Positions 21,101 to 33,100 of a DNA stretch of 64,000 bases are shown here, in pieces; position 1 is the stretch's first letter; every line of letters begins with the position of its first letter. The DNA is from Nematopogon swammerdamellus. Its lineage: Eukaryota; Arthropoda; Insecta; Lepidoptera; Adelidae. Under the pieces are notes generated by a model. The model saw only the letters and a list, made by a program, of their open reading frames with translations, did not search any database and was not told the DNA's origin. The translations under genes were made by a program, and so were the position numbers. The stretch covers positions 15,283,395-15,347,394 of the forward strand of contig OX336345.1 in the NCBI GenBank assembly GCA_946902875.1, in the 5' to 3' direction.

Positions 21101-24100
21101 CTATATATGAGCTTATTTTCGGAATAGGTTCTGCGAACAACGTGGAATACTCTGAAAGGTATTTTGTAATCCCTCTCATTTCCTGCCTTTTATATAAGTA
21201 TATAGATACCGAAAAATTGTTGGAATATTGCGGAGATATGTAACATTACATTGGTAAAAACCGCAAGGTTGAGCCGTTCTTGAATTAGAAAGTACAGACG
21301 AAATTATGTTAAGCTAGAGAAGGGATAGATAAGAGAAGAGAAAATAGAGAGTTTTAAAATTTAACTTCTACCCCCACTACTGCTCTGTTCATATGAATAA
21401 TGCCGTGATGAGAGAGCCCTATATCTGCCAGTGGGATAATAAAAGGGCTAGATAATGATTTAAATAACAATGACCAATTGCTTGCAATATCCGACACCAT
21501 ACCACACCATACACCTCTCCCACATCCCAACGGTTAGTTTGTATAGAATGGCGTAAGGCATTAAAATCATATTTTTGGCCTTATTTAAATAGATAGAAGA
21601 GTCGAACGTTTTATTGCATACAAATGAAAGAAGAACAATACACGAAAAATAAATACATTCATGCGCAAAGGCGGACTTATCAACGCTGCAAGTGATTTCT
21701 TCGAGTGAACTTTTGATTGAACAAGAATAAAATTATAGAGAAAGAAGTATGGGTAGTGCAAGTGAAATTGAGGAGGAATACATGTTTTATTTTATAAATA
21801 TATCTACATAACACATTCATACCTACATATACTTATGTTCATAAATACAATACATGAAATACTAACACCATAACCATATTACTACATACTATTAGTCATA
21901 GAACTAAACATAGTTACGAAGTAACTATTAATCTGTGCTATAGCTATAGTAAGTAATACTAATCCAAACGTGAATAAAAGTAGGGAAAATTAGTTAAGGT
22001 TGAAATTAGCGTTCAATAAAATAAAATATATTTTTATTTGATTTTATGTTTTCTGTAGGCTAAATTATTTGAACAAAATTATTAGCAGTCTTGGCCACTA
22101 ACTGTCATGCTCACGAATTTCTGCACGGCTAGCGTGTGAACCATCTAGAAGCCAGAAGGATTTCGATTTGAGTTCGAACAAACAATTCAAATGGATAGAC
22201 TCGTCGTCAGCTCGTCGAGGAGATGCAAAGTTATTGATATGTCCTCAAATTCTTCGAGAAACCCATAAATGTGTGGGAAAAACAAGGAAAGTACAAGGTA
22301 TGCTTAACTCTATCACTCTTCTGGGCTCACATATCTTTATGAACACGCGTGCTATGAGCCGCCTGGGGCAAATTGTGTGCATTATAGATTGTGTCTGGTA
22401 AATTGTATGCAATGTATGAGAAATGACAATAGTAGTTCTAGGATTTTAAATTATTCCAGTTAGTCTTCTCGGTGTGGGCGGTGAACCAGTTCTGATTGTT
22501 GCCTTGAACTTTATAAGGTATGTCGTCTAATTCGTCGATCAATTCTGACTTAATAAAACTGTGGCCTGGGGCTGGCCAGCACACCATTTTAGACATTGGT
22601 ATTAAAATAAAAGAATAAAAAAATACTATAGCCACTAGATTCGCTTTCGTTCTTGCATTTCGCATTCAGTTTGGTTGAGTAGAATGGCGCGTTTGTGTGA
22701 AAACAAACGGGGTTTTTTGCAGCTAATTATTATATGCAGCGATCGCATACATTTTTTTTTTTTGTAATCCGGTATGGGTGGCTGAAACGGAGGGGCCAAA
22801 GCGCATGCTCCGACCAGCCAATATCACCTCCGAGAAGGTAGGTGCCATGGATTGCCCTTGGATTGCTGCCTATACTGGACTATAGGAGAACACAGCCGAG
22901 GCTGCTATGCGGCCATCTTACATCCAGTACGGTGGTACCAACCCAGTCGACTACAATTTGAGCCTACCACCTAGTAAGGGGCAAGGGACCTACCTACAGT
23001 TTTACACCGGTTCCGAACGGTGAAGCAGCAGGTGTAGGTATGCACGTAAATTTTTTCGTCAGAAAAAACTCATTGGTACACGCCGGCCGGATTCGAACCG
23101 CGGACCTCTCGCATGAGAATCCGATGCCCAAACCACTCGGCCACCCGCCGCATACATATTTGTTTAAAAATTGTTTCTTAAAATTCTATGCATATAATTT
23201 TTATTGGTGTTGTTTTATTTATTTTTATTGCTTTTAACAACACGGTCGTCTGAATAACGTGCTTCCCACAACACTTTCGTGACAATATGAAATTATGTAA
23301 AAATTCTGATTACCTTTTCGTTCAAAATGTACTGCAATAACCACGAAACCATATCGTGTCACAGTTACCCTGACATACTCTTTAAGGCTTCTCAAATCGT
23401 GACCATATCGTGTGTGTGGGAGGTTGAAAACTGATCCGCATCCATCAACGAGCCATCACGCTTGTTAAGGTCAACTTATAATATTTAAAACACGTTGATT
23501 GCCCCCATGGAGGTCGTTTCCGGCCTTGGAAGTAGTGAGTGCACAGAGGTAACAGATAACAATATGAATTTTTGTATAATTAATAATTATAGAAGCCCGC
23601 ATTCCTAGTGAAATGGAATCTGTACCCTAATCACGAGATTTAACCTACTACGCTACGCTCGCTACGCGCGCCTTGTTCTCCGCATCATTTTGTATGGAGA
23701 AACGAAGTTCGCAAATCTATCACTAGAGGCGCTGCTCCGTTTCTCCATACAAATGATGCGGAGAACACGGCGTAGCGTAGCGTAGTAGGTTAAATCTCGT
23801 GATTAGGGTACTGGCAGGAAGTTATATAACCGCACATAGGTGCGGAGCTGTTTCACGTACGGACGTCTCCTTTGCACATAATACCAGTTTTATTCCTTAG
23901 TTAAAAGTGGAATGTTTAAACTGTGTGTACTTTCCTACGCGAAAAAAAAATAGAGGCGGGGCTAGGGATGGTTAGGGTAACAAATTTCTTACACGAAAGT
24001 CATACATAATTCATACGTCAGTTTTGTATGTGGTCAGTCTGATATCTATTTGGTGTGGCCGAAATTTGTGAATTATTTGAGGATAATAAGTAATAATAAT

Positions 24101-27100
24101 TTGGTAAGAAAAATCAATTAAACAGAAACAGAAAAGGGATAACAAGGAACAACCAATTTTAAAACTGTTCTAATCTACCGTGTCATGCCACTAGGTACTT
24201 AAAAAGAATAGCCCACTTTATCTCTGTACATCTCTTAAAAGGCGACTAAGGAATAAGGACAAGGTGCCATGCTAAAGGGCGACAGGATAGCCACCTCTCA
24301 CCATATTTGGGGGGTAATTGTTGTTCGCGTCCGTGACACCTTAAGGTCCTAAAGTCACACGTGCCTCCTGGGTGGTGCCAAATGAACAACAGAATACTTG
24401 TGGTAGACAGGTCTTCCACCGTGTCGTCCGGGTAGGTACCACAGCTCGTAGGCGCAACCTCCTGATGCAGCTTGCTGCACTTGGAGGCCAGCAGACGAGT
24501 CAGCCGGGTCGGTGGACCGAACAAGCGGAGGAGAGGAGGGGAGTGGATATTATTTCAGCCAACAATGAGGGCTCACTACCCAATTGCACTGTCTCTCGGG
24601 CCAGGGAGAGCCAGGTGCAACAGGAGTTATGTCACTACCTGCCCGCGGATAGTACAGGGGCCCGCCGCGTGCGGTCGCACCAGCCTGCGTCGGGGGCTGC
24701 CCTATCAGCCAGCGAAAAATCCTGACGGAGGTGCACCTTGAGGCATGGTGACCTGGGGAGACCGGGGTGCATCCTCGTCAGGGGGAGCCTGGGGGTCCTC
24801 TCGTTCCTTGTGACAGTGTTCTTGGAGAGCCCACTTGAGCTGTCTTCAATATTACCGCTCCCCAAATCTCGTCTTGCTTGCTCCATTTTTTCATTTCCCT
24901 CAAAACTAACCTCATGCCAAGAAACAAAAGGAAATTCACCGCTTTAAGTGCGACTCCCACGTCTCCCAAACACTTTAAAGTAGACATGTGTAATATATGC
25001 GGTCTACGAGCTAACTTTAATGCTGTCGCCCAACATCTGCAGACAGCAAAACCACATCTTTTGTTTTTAACGGAGACTCAGGTCGCCCAACACACTACAA
25101 ACCTGTACATCCCTGGATACAGTCTTTTCGAAAGATTTGTAGCCAAGAGTGGTGTATGTGTGTATGGTCGGTCTGACGTTTCTGTTAAACGGCTCACACT
25201 TTTCGAAGATCCTCAGTTTCCAGTCGTATGGATCCGCGTCAATCTTCCCCACGTGGTAAGAGTTTACGCGGGTATATACCGCTCTCCCAACTTAGGTGCC
25301 AAGGAAAGTGCCGCACTATTTGAGTATCTCAGCAGCTCGGCCGATAGAGTGCTCTGCCAACTACCTACAGCAGAAATTGTGATGTTGGGAGACTTTAACG
25401 CCAAACATGGAGATTGCCTTGGCTCCTGCACCACGGATGCTGCTGGTAAGGATGGATATAACTTGGCCATGGCGCACGGGTTGACACAGCTTGTGTCTGG
25501 TATAACTAGAGTCCCTAGGAACCCGTCGCATAGGGCAAACTTGCTGGACCTTGTGTTGACTTCGGAGCCAAAGGGGTACAAGGCTGTTGTGAAAGCCCCA
25601 CTGGGGAATTCAGATCACTGCCTTGTATCCACAACAGTGCCAACTGCGTACTATGCGGATACACGCGAGAGTAGTACTCGCACTGTCTGGCACTACAAGT
25701 CCGCACAATGGGACGACCTCCGCACTTTTTTCGGAGGTTATCCTTGGCAGGAGACATGCTTTCGGTCCGCGGACCCCTCTCAGAGCGCCGAAGCTGTCGC
25801 CGAGGTGATACTACAGGGCATGGAATACTTTATTCCAAGTTCTGTGGTTCCCATCGGTGGCACGCAGAAGCCCTGGTTCAACCGTCAATGCCGCTTGGCT
25901 GTCGAGGCGAAGAACCAGGCCTTCAAGCAGTGGCTGTGCGATCGGTCCGTGGAGTCGAGGCGTGCCTATAATGCTTCTGTCAAGTCCAGCAAGCGTGTGC
26001 TTGATTTGGCCAAGTTTAAGCACGACCGAGGAGTAAGCCAAAAACTCGCCCGCTGTCCTACCGGGAGTCGTGTGTTTTGGTCCTCGTAACCTGTAGGACT
26101 GCATTTTCCACATCATCTGAAGTCTTCAGTGGGACACGCAAGTTTATGTTGTCCTCAACACAGTTTTGAAAAGATTCCCAGTCAGTTTTCCTATTGAACA
26201 AAGCACACTTTTGGATTTTTTCAACAACATTAGTGCTCAGTGTCAGAATTATGGGACTATGGTCTGAAGAGCTGTCCAAACATGATTCTACAGTGCAATA
26301 TGCATTAGTAACATTTTTTGTTACGAAGAAGTCCAGGACGTCTGGTATTTTATTCTGGTCAGAGGGCCAATGTGTTGGTTCTCCAGTTGATATAGTTTCC
26401 AAAAAATATATAAATGTAATATTTATTTTTTAATTTGTTGAATTCATTTTCAATGCGACGCATCTTCTAACCTAACCTATATTCCTATATTCCTATATCC
26501 AACGAGCCCAAATATGGTGGATTTATCATGTGTAGTTTAGGAGTTCCTATGGCTTCCTTCCGGCTCCATCATCAGGACCCTGGAAATAACATATGACTAG
26601 AGTACCTACTTGCAAAGACAAATCCAACGAGCCCAAACACGGTCGATTTATCATGTGTGGTTTAGGAGTTCCTATGGCTTTCTTCCGGCTCCATCATCAG
26701 ACCCCAACTAACCTTTTCCTTATCCCGACTTTCTCGTGTCGCTCAGCGACAATATTTTTTCGAATTCCGTAGATTCATTTGCAATGTGCTCGATAGTCGT
26801 GTGAGGCACGAAATCTGTGAATTTCTTTTTTCAGAAAGGTTGAGCTACAGGGCAAACCCTTAATAACCCAAACCCGATCGTCTTTGTTTTAGGCTCAAAT
26901 TGTAGCTGACTAAACTGTCCAGAGGAGTTTTTCTCAAATTTTTGATATCATCCTTCGTTTCCAAAATATCGAGCGCCAAAATAAAAAAATCGGATTTTTT
27001 TTTTTCACTATTTCGGCCATAACTTGTTTCGTTTTTTACTTTCTCAAATAATTATTTTTGCACCTTACAGCTCTCATGAATACGCGTCTTGAGCCCTTTT

Positions 27101-30100
27101 TTAATATCATATCTTCACAACTTTTCGAGATATAAGGGGATCGCACTTTTTCGTGAAATCGGGGCCTATACTGAAACGAACCAAAAGACATTTTCAATGT
27201 CAAAAACCGAAAAATGCGACCTTCTTTGTGCTGGAGGTTTTCCTCCAAAACTGGAGGTATTTCGTTTTCGGGTTTCTGGAGCAATATAAAATCAATGAAA
27301 TGAAGGATTTTCGTAAAAATTTAGGTTTTCCGGAGGTTTTCATTTTAAAGCAAAAACACGTTGTGAACTACAACTTCACGAGTAGTATTTAGATGTTAAT
27401 AAATGACAATAGTTTAGTTTCACTCGTTCATCCTTTCTTTCCCTATTATCCTTATTAGTAAGTAGGTACCTATCCTTTTTTGAGAATTAATGTAAGAGGT
27501 TTTGACGTGATGACGTCACGTCTTATAAAATGATGAAGACCGGCTGCACACACGAAAAAGTGTCACGTTCCATCTGAGCCTGTGTGTGCAAGCGAGAGCG
27601 CGTAACAAGTGATAGAGAGGCACAATCGGTATAGTCAAAGTTACCATGGAAACGTCTTAAGAAGTAAAACTGTCAAGATCAGACAACAGAAGTTTATTGA
27701 TGGCCAGTCACAAGATGATTAATCTTTCTACTGGAAATATAATTACTTATATTTGCTCTATGTACTACGATTATTCCCCGTCATCACGTAAAACTATCGT
27801 CCGTAAATCGACTTTACAGACAACAAATTTTTTATTTTAGAAAATATGGGAAACTGGAGGTTTTTTCTAATGGTTTGGAGGGATTTGGTATAACTGATCT
27901 GGGAACACTGAAGGAACGGTGCGGTACAGATAGTTTATAATTTTTGTTAATCAAGTGTGTGGTTTGTGCCTTGTGGTTGTTATACGTTTTGTTTGCTCAT
28001 GGTGTTTTCTTCAATTATTTGTGATACTTACCTGTGACCCGCCTTTGTTTTTTGGTGTTTTCTACTTTCTCTCCGACCTCGATTACGTTTATTGGACTGA
28101 GATCAGCAGAAATAGCAGCAGGAAAAAAGTTTATAAGGCGATACCATCCAAAGAGAAGCATTGTTATTAGGAAACAAAAAATAAACATTAAATTATGATA
28201 TATTTTATTCATTCAATTGTTTAATTTCTAGATTCCTAAAAAATAAGAAAATATTGAGGTTATGAACCTACGTACCTACCTAAGCATACGTACTACCTAG
28301 TATATACAGGGTGTCCCGGGACTGGTGTTGTTCCTTTAAGGAGGCTATTCTACGCCTTGAAACAAAAGCACTGGTGAAATATTTTTTTAAATATGTGCTT
28401 TCAATAAAATTTTTGGATTTCCTAACTAACTAAAGACGTACTATAATGTATGGTCGCCTTTAGCGGCGGGCGGTACGCGGGCGGAGCAGCCGGCGGCGGC
28501 GCGGAGGCGGCGCAGCGGGGCGCGGCCGGTACGCGGGCGGGGCGGGTTATCTGTTTGCGTTCACTCGCGTCGCGTCCGTCCGTATTCCCGCTGCCCGCTG
28601 CCCCGGGCCCCGCGCGCGCCCGATTAGAGCATTACAACATTACACTACATTAATAACTTTAAAAATGTATATCTCCGCAAGGGGCGTACCTAGAACCCTA
28701 CCTCTTTTACTAATTATATTTGCTACAAAGCGTAGAATAGCCTCCTTAAAGGAACTACACCTGTCCGGGGACACCCTGACAGGTGTAGTTCCTTTAAGTT
28801 CCGGAATCCTTATGGATGATACGCTATCTTGGCAGGCTCAGGTCAATGAGGTCAGTCGAAAAGTCTATGCTGCGGCGCACTCCCTAAGGCGGCTGCAGAA
28901 CCTTCTTCCGACCTCCACAAAGACAATTCTAGCACAATCGCTGCTTCTCCCCATCCTTGATTATGCAGATGTATGTTGCCTGGACGTTACTGAGGAACTT
29001 CTGGACAAGCTTGAGCGTCTGCAAAACATGTGTATACGCTTCATTTTCGGTCTACGTAAGTACGACCATGTTTCTGAATACCGCAGACGTCTCAAGTGGC
29101 TCCCAATCCGTCTCCGCAGAAATTCCCACATCCTTGGACTCCTTTATTCTTGTATCAACAACCCTTCTGCTCCCGAGTACCTATCTTCACGTTTTCAATA
29201 CTTATCTTCCCACGGTGTCACGCTTCGTTCAAGTGATGACAATATCTTAGCCATTTCCACTCATAAAACAGGATTTTACACAAACTCATTTTCTGTGCAC
29301 GCAGCTCGTCTGTGGAATCAACTACCTCACTGTATACGGCACTGCAAGTCGCTTCCGTTATTCAAAAAACACTTAAAGTTGTACTATCTCCGTCAATGTG
29401 AAGTCAATAGTTAAAAAATCCTTTAATTCTGAATGGACAAGTATGTATGTATGTATATATTTAGGTATTATGTATTATATAATCTTTAATACATATGTAT
29501 TTAATTTATAGTTTTATGTATTTAATTTAATTTATAATTTGCCATTTCTACGTTTAAACTGGTATGTACTTATATTATGTAGTGCAAGTATATTATAGTT
29601 TATCATAGTTATTTTCCATATATTATATTTTACATTCCCACACTCAAGTCTTTTGCTACTACCTACTTATATCTCACAACATACGACTCTCAAACATCCA
29701 AAGGTTGACTGGGAGAAATCCCTGTAAGGGATAAGTCCGCCTTTGCCCCTCATGTAAATTACTTATCGTTTGTTACTGTTAAATGTTTTGGAGCAATAAA
29801 GTATTTCTATCTATCTATCTAACCCTGTATAGTTATAGATAGATATAAGCTACTTTGAGATTATGCCAACAGATGGCGCTTATTGAGGAGTGAAGCTGAT
29901 GCCTCTAAACCCCACCATAAGTTACTCTATGACTGATTAGTACAAGCAAGCAGTAAGTAATCCACCTGACCTGACTGACTGAACCATATTTCAAGCAAAG
30001 GGGTTCCTTTGCCTTACAAAAATATTTCTCTTTTTTTTGTAAGCATACTAGCACATGCGCTAGTATCATTGTTTAGTTTTGAGAGAACGACAACGCACAG

Positions 30101-33100
30101 TATTATTACTAGAAGCGCCATCTATAGGAGAATGTGTAAAATTACATCACACAATAGTATAGGTGATTTTCCACTAATGAATTTTGACAAATTGGATACA
30201 AAGGCTACATGCTTGCCTAAAAATAAAATTAATAAATAATTATCTGAATCTCGGTTCAAGCACCTATAAACATTTAATTTAGTAAATCGGTTATACATAT
30301 ACATAGTTACCTATTGTATTAAACTCGATGCTCCTTCCCCGCTATAAGTACATACTAATTACTCATTGCTGTTACTTTTTGTGCAGCATATCAAGTCACA
30401 TTATTTATTTCATAGTTTATTAGCTTTTGTGCCCGCGGCTTCGCTCGCAGTAGATTCGGTTTGATAGCAAATCCGATTTAAACGCAAATATCATAATAAT
30501 CGACCGCATCTCTTATATTCTCTATCTCTCTCTCTCCATTCCTCCCCCTTTCTCCCTTCCCCTCCTTCCCTCCCTCGCCTCCCACCACCGCCTCCCCTCC
30601 GTCCTTCTCTCCTCTCTCCATCCGGCAACTAGGTACCATTCGACACTAAATTCCATTCATACTATACTTTCTTTGATACTGCTCATCCCTATTGCTATTT
30701 AGCGTGATGGTATATAGCCTAAAGTGAGCCTTGAGGAACTATTTATTTATATTGGTGCAAACCGCATCAAAATCTGTTCAGTGGTTCCGGAGTTTACCTC
30801 AAACATACATACAAACAGACGATCACTTTTATAAGAAGTAGAGATAGAGATAGAGCAAAAAATATTGGCCGGAGGTGAGCTCGTGTTAATTTACAGCATT
30901 TAATTTAACTCGCATACTTAGATGTACTTCCGCTATAACAAACATAGTGGTTGCTGACGGCTCACTTCCAGGTCAAGTTCTGTGGGTCAAGTCAACGAAC
31001 GTAGTTTTTAGATGTATCTCATCTCAACAAATTTATCTCTAAGTGTAGGTGGTATAAAATACAATTTCTGTCGTCTGTATGTACATTGTATGTACATATT
31101 ATAATGTTTATAGCTCGAAAACAGCTAAACCGATTAAAGATGCAGTTTTCAACAATGCTTGTATACCATTGAGCAATGGCGACTTCTGCCTAGGCGAACT
31201 AGGCAGCTGCCTGGGGCCCCAACCTCGGAGGGGCCCCACACAGAACAAATATAATATTCGGGCCCTCAGTGTGTATATCCGGGCCTGCCATAGAGTCACG
31301 GAACACTATCCGTGGCGTCTTCCCCGAGCGCGACGTGGTTTCTTGCTCTGTCTGTACATAGGTGACCGCTCGACCGGTGGAGGCTGACCGTGGTTCGGAG
31401 TCCACGTAAAACTGTAGGTCCTTTCCCTTCTTACCTTACTAGGTGGTAGGGTTCAACCCACAAATGTTGATTCCACCGCACTGAATGAAACGTCGTCGGT
31501 CGAAACGGTTATGTAAATAGTTTGTGTTTTCCGTCCAGTTCAGTGTAGCCGGCACGACCGAAGGGAAGCACTGACATGGCACCTAGTTCACCCGGTGTTA
31601 TGAGCTGACATCACGCATCTTGTAGGTGATGTAGCCAACCGTGTCAGTTTCCATAAAAAAAAGTTTTATAATATACGGGCGTTAATAAACCATCGGACGG
31701 TTATAGCTACTTCATCATAAAATCATACAGTTATACTATTAGAAATTATACTGAACAAAGACTGAACATTGTCGAAAGTTAAATTTAATTAAATTGAAAA
31801 AAAGCAGGCGGACTTAATGCCTGAAGGTAAAGGCATGAAAAAGTATTCTGAAAAAACGTATTAGCAGTATACATATATAACCTCATCCTTTTCCCAATAA
31901 GGTAAGCAGAGACAACGGATCTCCACGCGCCACGATCCTGATTCCTCCTGACACACCTCTGCCGCCGCCTCTTCTACTCCCATAATGTTCTTCATAATAC
32001 CATACACGCTCGCTCGTAGGTTACGAGTTACGAGTTACGACGCCATGGCGAGTACTTGCACTTGGCCCCTTGAAAATCTTTACTGTTATGTTGAACTTTA
32101 ACGCGATTGAAGTGAGTGACGGCGGTTAAGTAGGTAACGAATGATAATGACGCTGATGATTTGATGAGCATGACGATGATTGCAGGTGTACCACATGTGC
32201 GACGGCATGGGGCGACAGTTTAGCTACACGTGTCCGAACACGACGCTGTTCCAGCAGCGCATGCTGGTCTGCGACCACTGGTACATGGTCAACTGCTCCA
32301 AGGCGGAGAGCGACTACGATGCGAATCTACTAATCGGTGGGTATATCACCACACCACAACACATCATCTCACAACACACCACCTCACAACACACCATCTC
32401 ACAACATACCACCACCTCACAACACACCACCTCACAATACAACACACCACCTCACAACACACCACCTCAGAACACACCATCTCACAACACACCACCACCT
32501 CACAACACACCACCTCACAATACAACACACCACCTCACAACACACCACCACCTCACAACACACCACCTCACAATACAACACACCACCTCAGAACACACCA
32601 TCTCACAACACACCACCACCTCACAACACACCACCACCTCACAACACACCACCTCACAATACAACACACCACCTCAGAACACACCATCTCACAACACACC
32701 ACCACCTCACAATACAACACACCACCTCAGAACACACCATCTCACAACACACCACCACCTCACAACACACCCTCTCACAATACAACACACCATCTCACAA
32801 CACACCACCTCACAACACACCACCTCACAATACAACACACCACCTCACAACACACCACCTCAGAACACACCATCTCACAACACACCACCACCTCACAACA
32901 CACCACCTCACAATACAACACACCATCTCACAACACACCACCTCACAACACACCACTTCACAACACACCACACCACCTCACAACACACCAACTCACAACA
33001 CAACACACCACATTTTTTTTTTATTGCTACCGAACTGGGTGGCTCTTTCCGAGGTCGCAACCTCAGACGCAGCCAATTTCACCCCCGAGGAGGTGCCAGT

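Noticed and set aside
23083..23149. tRNA-Ser gene on the minus strand
   Set aside because: It has both promoter boxes, but it is the head of a SINE with a poly-A tail and target duplications; the anticodon arm is not a proper stem.
24372..24725. Short frames upstream of the CR1-like endonuclease as an ORF1
   Set aside because: No zinc knuckle or other ORF1 motif, and several overlapping frames of similar length; more likely 5' UTR.
26194..26433. Plus-strand frame of 79 codons
   Set aside because: It is the shadow of a minus-strand Jockey endonuclease fragment that carries clear motifs.
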